Shown here in pieces: positions 1-7,021 of a stretch of 7,585 nucleotides of DNA. The position numbers were made by a program, and so were the translations under genes. The notes beneath the pieces were generated by a model. That model saw only the letters and a list, made by a program, of their open reading frames with translations, made no database searches and had not been told where the DNA came from. This stretch comes from CAYTSW01 sp964440605 (GTDB lineage: Bacteria > Planctomycetota > Phycisphaerae > Phycisphaerales > UBA1924), in contig CAYTSW010000130.1 of assembly GCA_964440605.1 (NCBI GenBank), positions 1 through 7,585 on the forward strand. The letters are read 5' to 3'. Position 1 is the stretch's first letter. The number at the start of each line of letters is the position of its first letter.

Positions 1-1
1 G

Positions 2-1312
2 ACCAATCGCGCCCTCCACTCTCTGCTGTCCGTGCCGGCTCTTGTGCTCGCGAGCCTGGCGATGCCCGCGTGCGCCGAGGAGCCGTCGTCGGGCGGAGAG
101 CCTGAGCCTTGGCTGCGCGTCGCCGAGCCGCGCGACGGTGCGGTGGATCTGCAAGTCGCCCAGCGCAGGTACGAGCGTCCGGGTGATGCGGACGCACCGA
201 GCATCACGCTCGTCGGCGCGGTCCACATCGCGCACCCGCGCTATTACGCGAACCTTAAGGAAAGGCTCGAGGCGTTCGACCTCGTGCTCTACGAAGGCGT
301 AGGTCCCGGCGGGGTGGGCGAGGTTACCGACGACCTGTCCGACGAACGACGCGTCGAACTCACCGAGGGTCGCATCCGCCTCCTGGGCATCGCGCTCGAG
401 CGCGCCCGCATGGACGCCGAAGAGGCGAACTCGGCGGACGCGTACCCCGCGACGCTTGAAGCCGTGGTCGAGGGCCGCGAGGGGCGCTGGACCGAATGGC
501 TCACGCAGGCCAAGCAGGACGCGTGGGGCCGGCCGCTGATCTACAGCGTCTCCGACGACGGCGAAGACTTCACGCTCCGCAGCCTCGGACGGGATGGCGA
601 GGTGGGCGGCAAGGGGCCCGACCGCGATCTGTCGCTGGCCATCCAGCCGCCGCTGAGCCCGCAGGAGATCGGCCTGCGCCCCGGGCTCCAGAAGCGGCTG
701 GCCGAGACGTTCGGCCTCGCCTTCCAGCTCGAAGAGATGAACGAAGACCTGCCCAACTGGCGCAACAGCGACCTCACGCTCGACGACATCCGGGCTCGCG
801 TGAAAGCCAAGGGGGGAGAAGGCTCGCAACTCTTCGGCATGCTCGACGGCACCTCGGGCATGGCCGGGCTCATCGACGTCTTTCTCGGCTTCATCGAGGC
901 GCTGCCGGGCGGCTCGGCGATGGGCCGGCTCATGATGATCGAGATGCTCGCCCAAGCCGACGACACCCTGATGGCCGCGGGCATGGGCGAGGACGCGGGC
1001 CCGCTCATCGAGGTCATCATCGACGAGCGCAACCAGAAGGTGATCGACGACCTCAGGCTCATCCTCGACAACGAGCCGGAGTTCGAGAACATCGGCATCA
1101 TCTACGGCGCCGGGCACATGCCCGACCTCGTCGAACGCATGCGCGACCAGCTCGGGTACGAACTCGAGGACGGCGACTGGAACATCGCCATGCGCGTCGA
1201 CTACCAGCGCGCCGGCATCAGCGAGCCGCAAGCCCTGCTCATGCGCGGCCAGATCCGCGCCCAGCTCGAGCAGATGCGCGATCGCGCGATCGAAGAGACC
1301 GCGGGCGAATAA
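2..1312 (+). CDS. Exported TraB/GumN (TIKI-like) protein with an inserted GspG-like domain, 5' end probably outside the window
   Basis: Residue numbers count from the GTG at 32. The frame is open to the left edge, and the translated stretch before that GTG (TNRALHSLLS) extends a signal-peptide-like hydrophobic run ending near ACA or C14, so the true start is probably upstream of the window. The four hallmarks of the TraB/PrgY/TIKI superfamily are visible: GAVH (62-65), a Glu in LYEGV (E88), an Arg in DERN (R333) and GAGH (359-362), within IIYGAGHM. TIKI members are metal-dependent proteases; bacterial members are mostly uncharacterised. Between the first and second halves, about residues 105-202, lies a segment resembling the soluble part of type II secretion pseudopilin GspG: a helix, then DAWGRPLIYSV (163-173), then the SLGRDGEVGGKGPD loop (184-197), which resembles the GspG calcium-binding loop. 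The pilin N-terminal helix and prepilin site are absent. PNWRNSDLT (241-249) resumes the TraB-like fold. It likely acts outside the cytoplasm, perhaps as a lipoprotein (C14, non-canonical lipobox). The substrate is unknown. Confidence 0.5.
   Translation, partial: TNRALHSLLSVPALVLASLAMPACAEEPSSGGEPEPWLRVAEPRDGAVDLQVAQRRYERPGDADAPSITLVGAVHIAHPRYYANLKERLEAFDLVLYEGVGPGGVGEVTDDLSDERRVELTEGRIRLLGIALERARMDAEEANSADAYPATLEAVVEGREGRWTEWLTQAKQDAWGRPLIYSVSDDGEDFTLRSLGRDGEVGGKGPDRDLSLAIQPPLSPQEIGLRPGLQKRLAETFGLAFQLEEMNEDLPNWRNSDLTLDDIRARVKAKGGEGSQLFGMLDGTSGMAGLIDVFLGFIEALPGGSAMGRLMMIEMLAQADDTLMAAGMGEDAGPLIEVIIDERNQKVIDDLRLILDNEPEFENIGIIYGAGHMPDLVERMRDQLGYELEDGDWNIAMRVDYQRAGISEPQALLMRGQIRAQLEQMRDRAIEETAGE
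323..646 (+). other. GspG/T2SSG-like domain inserted in the TraB-like protein
   Basis: Residues about 98-205 (from GTG 32) interrupt the TraB-like fold. They contain an amphipathic helix with a YPATLEAVVEG segment that parallels the GspG helix end (YPTTEQGLEAL type). DAWGRP and a Y-x(n)-F-x-L-R-S-L-G-R-D-G-x-x-G-G-K-G-x-D loop follow. In GspG this C-terminal loop binds calcium and stabilises the pseudopilin. The transmembrane helix needed for pilus assembly is missing, so it probably serves here as a stability, calcium-responsive or protein-binding module. Boundaries are estimated by eye. Confidence 0.7.
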
Positions 1313-1339
1313 CCCCACGCCCTCCGGGAATCGACACCC

Positions 1340-2452
1340 ATGCCCATCACCCTGCTCGCTCAGGCCGCGACCGAAGGCTCCGACGGCACGCTCGACACGC
1401 GCGTCGAGTTGCTCGTACGCAACGTGGGCCTGCCGGCGGGCATCGTGCTGGGCGTGGTTCTTCTCGGAGGTCTCGTGCTGCTGCTCACGCGCGGGCGTTC
1501 TTCCACGCCCGCGCTCGAGAGCGACTCCGATGAAGCCGACGAGCCGACAGAACGGTCCACCCGCGTCGACTCCCGTCCGTCCTGGCCGCTGCCCTTCATC
1601 GGCACGCTCGCGCTCGGCGCGAGCGTCGCGACGATGCTCATCGTGCTCGACCCGCCCGCCTCGGGCGAGAGCGTTTTTTGGCCGCTGGCGCGGCACCACG
1701 TCGCGCTGCTCGCGATGCTCATCACGCTGGTTGGCCTGCCGATGCGCCGCGTGACGAAGTGGCTGCGCTGGCCGATCGCCTTCCTCGCCCGCGCCGGCGT
1801 GGGCGTTTTCGCGGCCTGGGTCACGAGCTGGTACGCCGTCGAGAACGGCTTCTGGGCCAAGGATCGCTTCTGGATCGCCGCCGGTTCCATCGGCTTCGTC
1901 CTGGCGCTGGCGTGGACGATCACGGCCAAGGTGATGGAGCACGAGGCGCCGCGTGTGACGATGGTCTCGCTCGGTTTGCTCGCGGCGGGCGCGGGCGCGG
2001 CGTTGTTCGAGGCCGCTTCCACGAAGAGCGCCCACATGACCGCCGTCATCGGTGTTGGCGTCGGCGCGCTCGGCTTGCTCAGCCTCAAGTGGCCCGCCCT
2101 CGTACGCAGCGGCGGGCCGGCGGGCCTCGTCATGGCGCCGCTCGCCGCCTTCGTGGCGCTCACCATGATCGGCGAGGAGCAACTCCCCATCGTCGCCGCG
2201 GCCTTCCTTGGCGCTGCCGCCCTCGTCGTGCCGCTGGCCAGCTATCCGCTCTTCCGCACCCTGCCCGGTCCGCGTTGGGGCGCGCCGATGGCCACCGGAA
2301 TCGCCAAGCTTCTCGCGCTGCTCGCCCTCGCCGCCGCCTTTGCTTCGGGGCTGCTGGCCATCCAACCCGATCGCGCGCCGTGGGCGGGCGAGAGCGAGGC
2401 AGGCAACGCGTCGGACGCACCCGGCGCGGGCCAGTGGGGCGGGTGGGAGTAA
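1340..2452 (+). CDS. Orphan polytopic membrane protein, about ten transmembrane segments
   Basis: I do not recognise a family. The 370-residue product has hydrophobic segments near residues 31-50, 84-103, 118-136, 143-165, 177-197, 206-225, 232-252, 260-278, 282-305 and 319-341. A hydrophilic acidic linker (51-83, with SDSDEADEPTERS) follows the first segment, and the C-terminal tail (342-370) is Gly/Ala/Trp-rich and ends QWGGWE. There is a basic loop, MRRVTKWLRW, at 135-144. No transporter signature, catalytic histidine pair or nucleotide-binding motif is evident. The ATG at 1340 is preceded by only a weak GGGA (1326-1329). The gene starts 27 bases after the TraB-like gene on the same strand, so co-transcription is likely, and the two may act together at the envelope. 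It ends one base before the convergent lipoprotein gene. It is confidently a real gene; its function is unknown. Confidence 0.8.
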   Translation: MPITLLAQAATEGSDGTLDTRVELLVRNVGLPAGIVLGVVLLGGLVLLLTRGRSSTPALESDSDEADEPTERSTRVDSRPSWPLPFIGTLALGASVATMLIVLDPPASGESVFWPLARHHVALLAMLITLVGLPMRRVTKWLRWPIAFLARAGVGVFAAWVTSWYAVENGFWAKDRFWIAAGSIGFVLALAWTITAKVMEHEAPRVTMVSLGLLAAGAGAALFEAASTKSAHMTAVIGVGVGALGLLSLKWPALVRSGGPAGLVMAPLAAFVALTMIGEEQLPIVAAAFLGAAALVVPLASYPLFRTLPGPRWGAPMATGIAKLLALLALAAAFASGLLAIQPDRAPWAGESEAGNASDAPGAGQWGGWE

Positions 2453-2453
2453 G

Positions 2454-2966
2454 TCAGCCCGCCGCCTCGCTCCGTCCGGGGTCCCCACCCAGCACGCCAT
2501 CGGCGGTGATCGATGTCTTGGGCTTGCGGATGTTGTTGTCGAAGAAGAGTTCGGCGATCGCGCCGGGGACCACGTACGTCACGCTCCCGGTCAGGCGGAA
2601 GCGGGCGTCGGGGTCAACCACCGCGTCATCGGGAAGCGTCAGCGCGACCGGAAGGTCGATCCGCTGAGCGCCGTTGGGCGGGAGCGTCGCCTCGGCAGAA
2701 CGCACTCCCGAGAAGACCCGCTGGCCATCGAGGCTCAGTTGGTACCGGACTTCACGCAGCGGCAGCGCCTCATCGTTCGGGTTCTCGCCGATGAAGGAGA
2801 AGTTCACCACCGTGCCGTCCGGACCCTCCTCGGTGACCTGCCACCCGTCGAGCGTAAAGGTCGGCGATTGCGCGAAACACCCGAAGAGGGGAAGGTTCGC
2901 GGCGGCCACGAGCAGGGGAACGAGCAGGTGACGCGAACGGCGGGGAGGATCGGCGGGATACGTCAT
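2454..2966 (-). CDS. Putative lipoprotein with WHy/LEA_2 (LEA14-like) domain
   Basis: Numbered from the ATG at 2966, the 170-residue product has a basic n-region (RRSRH, 9-13), a hydrophobic stretch (14-28) and a lipobox-like LFGC with Cys at 30, so it is probably lipid-anchored in an envelope membrane. Residues about 36-150 form a beta-rich domain with the pattern of WHy/LEA_2 proteins: VNFSFIGENPNDEALPLREV (54-73) followed by SLDGQRVFSG (78-87), matching the N-P-N...L-x-x-x-x-Y-x-L-x-x-x-G-x-x-x-x-x-G pattern of LEA14. LEA_2 proteins are associated with desiccation and stress protection; bacterial secreted members are poorly studied. An in-frame GTG at 2996 would add ten residues (MPPRRWYAHA) ahead of the signal and overlap the divergent gene by 7 bases. 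I prefer the ATG because it puts the n-region close to the N-terminus. Neither start has a Shine-Dalgarno sequence. Confidence 0.82.
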   Translation of the reverse strand: MTYPADPPRRSRHLLVPLLVAAANLPLFGCFAQSPTFTLDGWQVTEEGPDGTVVNFSFIGENPNDEALPLREVRYQLSLDGQRVFSGVRSAEATLPPNGAQRIDLPVALTLPDDAVVDPDARFRLTGSVTYVVPGAIAELFFDNNIRKPKTSITADGVLGGDPGRSEAAG

Positions 2967-2989
2967 GGCGTGAGCGTACCATCGGCGCG

Positions 2990-5008
2990 GTGGCACGTCC
3001 GACGGAGCGATCGCTCAACAACAACCCGGGACGCCGGATCCCCCACGCGCTCGACGAGAACGCCCCGCCCACGCCGCTGGGGACGCTGTTGCGTCGCCTG
3101 GCGATCCTGGGCTGGTGGCACAAGTGGTCCGCCGCGCCCGCCCTCCTCGCCGCGATCGGCGCCAAGCTCGCGGTCGTCGGCGCCGCCTTCGTGCAGGGTC
3201 TGGCGATCGACACCATCACCCAGCTCGCGCCGCAGAAATCCGACGAGAGCGACGAGGCGCCAGCGATCGTCCCCGGCGTCGCCGACGTCGAAGCACTCGA
3301 CGACTTCCCCGGCTTCCTCCAGCCGCCGTCCGACTGGGAACCGTTGACGCTCGTGCTGGTGATCGCGGCGGCGGTGCTGGTCTTCGGCCTGCTCGTCGCG
3401 ATCAGCCGTTACGCCCAACGCGTGACCGACGAGCACTTCGCCCAGGCCTGCCTCGTCGACCTGCGCTCGCGTCTGTACCGGCGCCTCCAGTCGCTCTCGT
3501 TCGACTTCTTCGACGCCGCCGACTCGGGCCAGCTCATCAACCGCCTCACCGGCGACGTCCACTCCGTGCGCATGTTTCTCCAGGGCGTGATGGTGCGGGG
3601 GCTGATCGCCCTCGTCGCGGGCGTCGTCTTCCTCGCCGCCCTCTTCGCCACCAACGCCACCCTCACCCTCATCGCCATCGCCGCCCTCCCACTACAGGCG
3701 ATCGTCATGGCGCGTTACGGCTACGTCACCAAGCCCAAGTTCAAGCGCCAGGCCGAGCTCGTCGACCGGCTCATCCACCGCTTCCAGGAATCGATCGCCG
3801 GCGTGCGCGTCATCCGCTCCTTCGGCGCCGAACGCGCGGCCGTCGTCCGCCTGAACGACGCCTCGGCCAACGCGCGCGACCACCGCCTGCAGCTCGCCGT
3901 CGACCAGGCGAGGGCCATCCCCGTCGCCCAAGCCACGACCGTTCTCACCTCTGCGCTGCTCATCGGCTTCGGCATCGCCTTCATCCTCCAGGATCGGGCC
4001 GCGAACGCCGCCGACGCCTTGACGCTCGGCTCGCTGTGGTTCTTCTTCCGTCTGATGCGCCAGCTCTCGGGCGAGCTCGAAGCGATCGTCATGGTCATCG
4101 CGCAGGCCCCCGAAGCGATGGCCGGCGCCGAACGCGTCTTCAAGCTCCTCGACGAAGAGCCCTCGATCGCCGACCACGAACACTCGAACAACGGCTCGCT
4201 CGCCTGGAACCCCGGGCGGCGGCCCGGGGACGCGGGAGCATCCGTCGGCCCGATCACCTTCGACAACGTCTCCTTCGCCTACGACCCCGGCTCGCCCGTG
4301 CTCGAGAACGTCTCCTTCACCGTCGAGCCCGGTGCCACCGTCGCCATCGTCGGGCCCACCGGCTCGGGGAAGTCCACGCTGCTCGGCCTGCTCTGCCGCT
4401 TCTACGACCCCGACGACGGGCGCATCCTCGTCGGCGAGGCCGACCTGCGCGACCTGCCCGTCCACGAGCACCGCGCGCGCATCGGCGTGGTCTTCCAGGA
4501 GCCCTTCCTCTTCTCCAACACCGTCTTCGAGAACACCGCCTTCGCGAACCCGCAGGCCGATCCCGACCACATCGCCCAGGCCCTGCGCGACGCCGACGCC
4601 GAGGAGTTCGTCCGCGAGCTCGATGAGGAGATGGAAACGATCATCGGCGAGCGCGGCGTCTCGCTCTCGGGCGGGCAGCGCCAGCGCCTCACGCTCGCCC
4701 GCGCGCTCGTGCGCAACCCCGAGATCCTCATCCTCGACGACGCGACCGGAGCCGTCGACCCGATCACCGAAGCGCGCATCCAATCCGCCCTCGACCGCCG
4801 ACGCGACGCCAGCGAGCGCCCGCGGACCACGTTCATCGTCGCCCACCGCCTCTCGACGCTGCGCAAGGCCGACACGATCCTCGTGCTCGATCACGGACGC
4901 CTCGTGGCCACGGGCTCGCACCACGAGCTGATGGAAACGCCCGGGCACTACAAGGAAGCCGCGCTCATCCAGCTCGCGCTCGACGAGCAGGAAGGCGACA
5001 CACGATGA
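2990..5008 (+). CDS. ABC exporter half-transporter with degenerate Walker B (Asp for catalytic Glu)
   Basis: This is a 672-residue type IV exporter subunit in which the membrane domain precedes the nucleotide-binding domain (MsbA/MdlAB/BmrCD type). Transmembrane segments lie near 46-72, 119-139, 202-220, 222-241, 314-334 and 345-371. The first extracytoplasmic loop is long and acidic (80-117). Nucleotide-binding motifs are A-loop Y431, Walker A GPTGSGKST (455-463), Q-loop Q503, X-loop IIGERG before the signature, LSGGQ (559-563), Walker B ILILDD with D583, and H-loop H619. Position 584, normally the catalytic Glu, is Asp, and the following D-loop reads ATGAVDP. This marks the degenerate-site partner of a heterodimer, as in TM287. 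The GTG at 2990 is the only plausible start: there is no ATG before the membrane domain and no Shine-Dalgarno sequence. The stop overlaps the next start (ATGA). The substrate (drug, lipid or peptide) cannot be inferred. Confidence 0.93.
   Translation: MARPTERSLNNNPGRRIPHALDENAPPTPLGTLLRRLAILGWWHKWSAAPALLAAIGAKLAVVGAAFVQGLAIDTITQLAPQKSDESDEAPAIVPGVADVEALDDFPGFLQPPSDWEPLTLVLVIAAAVLVFGLLVAISRYAQRVTDEHFAQACLVDLRSRLYRRLQSLSFDFFDAADSGQLINRLTGDVHSVRMFLQGVMVRGLIALVAGVVFLAALFATNATLTLIAIAALPLQAIVMARYGYVTKPKFKRQAELVDRLIHRFQESIAGVRVIRSFGAERAAVVRLNDASANARDHRLQLAVDQARAIPVAQATTVLTSALLIGFGIAFILQDRAANAADALTLGSLWFFFRLMRQLSGELEAIVMVIAQAPEAMAGAERVFKLLDEEPSIADHEHSNNGSLAWNPGRRPGDAGASVGPITFDNVSFAYDPGSPVLENVSFTVEPGATVAIVGPTGSGKSTLLGLLCRFYDPDDGRILVGEADLRDLPVHEHRARIGVVFQEPFLFSNTVFENTAFANPQADPDHIAQALRDADAEEFVRELDEEMETIIGERGVSLSGGQRQRLTLARALVRNPEILILDDATGAVDPITEARIQSALDRRRDASERPRTTFIVAHRLSTLRKADTILVLDHGRLVATGSHHELMETPGHYKEAALIQLALDEQEGDTR
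3005..3016. promoter_or_regulatory. 12-bp perfect palindrome at the divergent start region
   Basis: GAGCGATCGCTC is a perfect 12-bp palindrome lying 15 bases inside the first ABC gene and 38 bases upstream of the lipoprotein ATG. Its position in the only space available for control of both divergent genes makes an operator possible. It also encodes ABC residues, contains the common GCGATCGC octamer, and could be chance in this base composition. Confidence 0.25.
4990..4995 (+). promoter_or_regulatory. Ribosome binding site of second ABC gene
   Basis: GGAAGG lies 9 bases before the ATG at 5005, inside the end of the first ABC gene. With the ATGA stop/start overlap it supports translational coupling of the two subunits, which would keep them near 1:1 for heterodimer assembly. 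Confidence 0.75.
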
Positions 5009-6876
5009 GGACGCCCCGCCCGCCCCGGACGCTGGTCGCGACGCCCGATCCGACGCACGAACGCGTCGCCGAGCACGCCGCCAAGGCCGAGGCCGACTTC
5101 GCGACCTCCAAGGTCGTCGCGACGCGCCTGTTCAAGCGCATGATGCGCTACCCCAAGCTCCAGGGCTGGATCATCGCGCTGGCGGTGGTCATCGCGCTGA
5201 CGTACGTCGCGGTCCCCTGGATCATCAAGGAAACCATCCGCTGGACGCTCGAGCAGCCCGAGCGCCTGCGCGAGCTCACCGGCCTCACGCCCATGACCGG
5301 CGCGATCATCGGCGCCAGCGCCATCGCGCTCGTCGCGGTGGTCTTCTACATCACCATGGCCCTGCGCATGGTCGCGATCAATCACCTGGCGGAATACGTC
5401 TGCTACGACCTGCGCAACGACCTCTTCGAGCACGTCCAGCGCCTGCACATGGGCTTCTTCGACAAGACGAAGATGGGCCGCGTGCTGTCGCGCGGCACGA
5501 CGGACGTCAACTCCGTCCGCGCCGCCGTCAGCCAGGTCATCCCGCGGACGCTCATCCATGTGATCGAGGCGGGCCTGCTCACCGTGCTCATGTTCATTAC
5601 CGACTGGGCGCTGACGCTGGCGGTCCTCGCCGTCGCGCCCTTCCTCTGGCGGGCCAACGCCGCCTTCCGCAAGAGGCTCCACGTCGCCTACCGCACCGTG
5701 CAGGAGTCGCACTCGCGCATCACCGCCAACGTCGCCGAGACCGTCGCCGGCATCCGCGTCACCCACGCCTTCACCCGCGAAGCCCACAACCAGAACCTCT
5801 TCCACAACCTGCTCAACTTCCACCGCGGCAACAACATGCACGCCGCACGCGTCCACGGCGTCTACATCCCGCTCTTCGACCTCACCAGCGGCATCGTCGC
5901 GACCGTCATTGTCGCCTTCGGCGGCTCCCGCGTCCTCGCCGGCGACATGGGCTACTCCGACCTCGTCGGCTTCCTCCTCTACACCGGCGGGTTCTTCGTC
6001 TCCATCATCGTCCTCGCCGAGCTCTACAACACCACCCTCCAGGCCATGGCCGGCGGCGAACGCATCTTCGCGCTGCTCGACACCAGGCCCGCCATCGAAG
6101 ACGCGTCGGACGCGCAAGACCTCCCGCGCACCGACGCCGGCGCGCGCATCGTCTTCGACCAGGTGACCTTCGGCTACGACCCCGACAAGCCCGTCCTCAG
6201 CGACATCTCCTTCACCGCAGAGCCCGGGCAGACCCTCGCCCTCGTCGGGCACACCGGCTCGGGAAAGACCTCCATCGTCGCGCTCATCGCACGCCTGTAC
6301 CCGCATCAGCAGGGCGTGATCTCGCTCGACGGCTACCCCATCGAGTCGCTCACCCAGGACTCGCTGCACAAGCAGACCGGCCTCGTGCTCCAGGACAACT
6401 TCCTCTTCGCCGGCACCGTCGCCGACAACATCCGCTTCGCGCGCCCCGACGCGACCGATGACGACGTACGCGACGCCTGCGCTCGGCTCGACTGCCTCGA
6501 CATCTTCGAGGGCCTGCCCCGGGGACTCGACACCGAAGTCGGCGAGCGCGGCTCGCACCTCTCACTGGGCCAGCGCCAGCTCGCCTGCTTCGCCCGCGCC
6601 ATGCTCGCCGACCCGCGCATCGTCATGCTCGACGAGGCGACCAGCGCCGTCGACACCTTCACCGAACACCGCATCCAGCTCGCGCTCGAACGCCTGATGG
6701 AGGGCCGTACGTGCGTCGTCGTCGCCCACCGGCTCTCGACCGTCCGTCGTGCCGACGCCATCCTCGTCCTCGACCACGGGCGCATCGTCGAACGCGGCCC
6801 CCACAATCAACTCATCACCAACCGGGGCCACTACGCCGAGCTCTACGAAGAGTTCGTCCGCCTCAGCACCGCGTGA
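5005..6876 (+). CDS. ABC exporter half-transporter with catalytic Glu and altered LSLGQ signature
   Basis: This is the 623-residue partner of the preceding subunit, with the same order of membrane domain then ATPase. A cytoplasmic N-terminal stretch of about 50 residues leads into segments near 53-76, 98-124, 182-200, 201-219, 288-311 and 317-345. ATPase motifs are A-loop Y391, Walker A GHTGSGKTS (415-423), Q-loop Q463, X-loop EVGERG, signature LSLGQ (519-523), Walker B IVMLDE with D543 and catalytic E544, D-loop TSAVD, and H-loop H575. The signature carries Leu where the first Gly of LSGGQ should be. In a head-to-tail heterodimer this signature would face the first subunit's Asp-containing site, making that site degenerate. 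This subunit's Walker A/B and E544 would pair with the first subunit's intact LSGGQ to form the hydrolytic site. The start is set by the 4-base overlap and a good GGAAGG at 9 bases. The substrate is unknown. Confidence 0.94.
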   Translation: MRTPRPPRTLVATPDPTHERVAEHAAKAEADFATSKVVATRLFKRMMRYPKLQGWIIALAVVIALTYVAVPWIIKETIRWTLEQPERLRELTGLTPMTGAIIGASAIALVAVVFYITMALRMVAINHLAEYVCYDLRNDLFEHVQRLHMGFFDKTKMGRVLSRGTTDVNSVRAAVSQVIPRTLIHVIEAGLLTVLMFITDWALTLAVLAVAPFLWRANAAFRKRLHVAYRTVQESHSRITANVAETVAGIRVTHAFTREAHNQNLFHNLLNFHRGNNMHAARVHGVYIPLFDLTSGIVATVIVAFGGSRVLAGDMGYSDLVGFLLYTGGFFVSIIVLAELYNTTLQAMAGGERIFALLDTRPAIEDASDAQDLPRTDAGARIVFDQVTFGYDPDKPVLSDISFTAEPGQTLALVGHTGSGKTSIVALIARLYPHQQGVISLDGYPIESLTQDSLHKQTGLVLQDNFLFAGTVADNIRFARPDATDDDVRDACARLDCLDIFEGLPRGLDTEVGERGSHLSLGQRQLACFARAMLADPRIVMLDEATSAVDTFTEHRIQLALERLMEGRTCVVVAHRLSTVRRADAILVLDHGRIVERGPHNQLITNRGHYAELYEEFVRLSTA

Positions 6877-6893
6877 GTGATGCCTTCATGTCT

Positions 6894-6919
6894 TTGGTGG
6901 GACGAGCCTCCAGCCCGTC
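6894..6919 (+). repeat. TTGGTGG-headed imperfect palindrome, copy 1
   Basis: TTGGTGGGAC leads into GACGAGC / CTCCA / GCCCGTC (6901-6919), a 7-position stem with one A-C mismatch and a 5-base loop. It shares the head TTGGTGG(G/C)AC and the general layout with the element at 7068-7095, so the two look like diverged members of one short interspersed repeat family. Confidence 0.5.
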
Positions 6920-6928
6920 TTCGACCGC

Positions 6929-6960
6929 GTGCCACTGTCCTCGGCTTTGCGAAGTCAGTG
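6929..6960 (-). repeat. CARAGC-loop hairpin repeat, copy A (inverted)
   Basis: Read on the - strand, the outer stem CACTG/CAGTG encloses an A-A mismatch, then an inner stem CTTCG/CGAGG (with one G-U) and a 6-base loop CAAAGC. The tail GCAC follows. The copy at 7022-7051 has the same outer stem, the same loop apart from one purine change, and the same tail, but a different inner stem that still pairs. This is the pattern expected of a conserved hairpin element. Confidence 0.6.
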
Positions 6961-7021
6961 CTCACCATGGAAATGGTTTCTGGAGCGAGACCGAGACTGC
7001 TGTGCGGGCGTGACCGCAACA

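Noticed and set aside
32..34. GTG at 32 as the true start of the first gene
   Set aside because: Starting here truncates the signal-peptide n-region. The frame is open to the window edge with suitable polar and hydrophobic residues upstream and no Shine-Dalgarno sequence before the GTG, so the start is probably outside the window.
1279..1292. 14-bp perfect palindrome CGATCGCGCGATCG near the end of the first gene
   Set aside because: It lies within coding sequence for a charged helix, is built from CG/GATC words abundant in this composition, and has no positional sign of regulation.
496..1533. 345-codon + strand frame bridging the first two genes
   Set aside because: Arg/Ala/Pro-rich shadow overlapping both well-supported genes in another frame.
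3115..4626. 503-codon + strand open frame inside the first ABC gene
   Set aside because: Arg/Pro/Ala-only translation in a shifted frame, fully inside the real gene.
3692..4948. 418-codon open frame on the - strand opposite the first ABC gene
   Set aside because: Same compositional artefact: low-complexity acidic translation, antisense to conserved ATPase motifs.
4948..6558. 536-codon open frame on the - strand opposite the second ABC gene
   Set aside because: It is antisense to a clear ABC gene, its translation is almost only D/E/G/V/A/R with no domain, and such frames are routine in GC-rich DNA with strong third-position bias.
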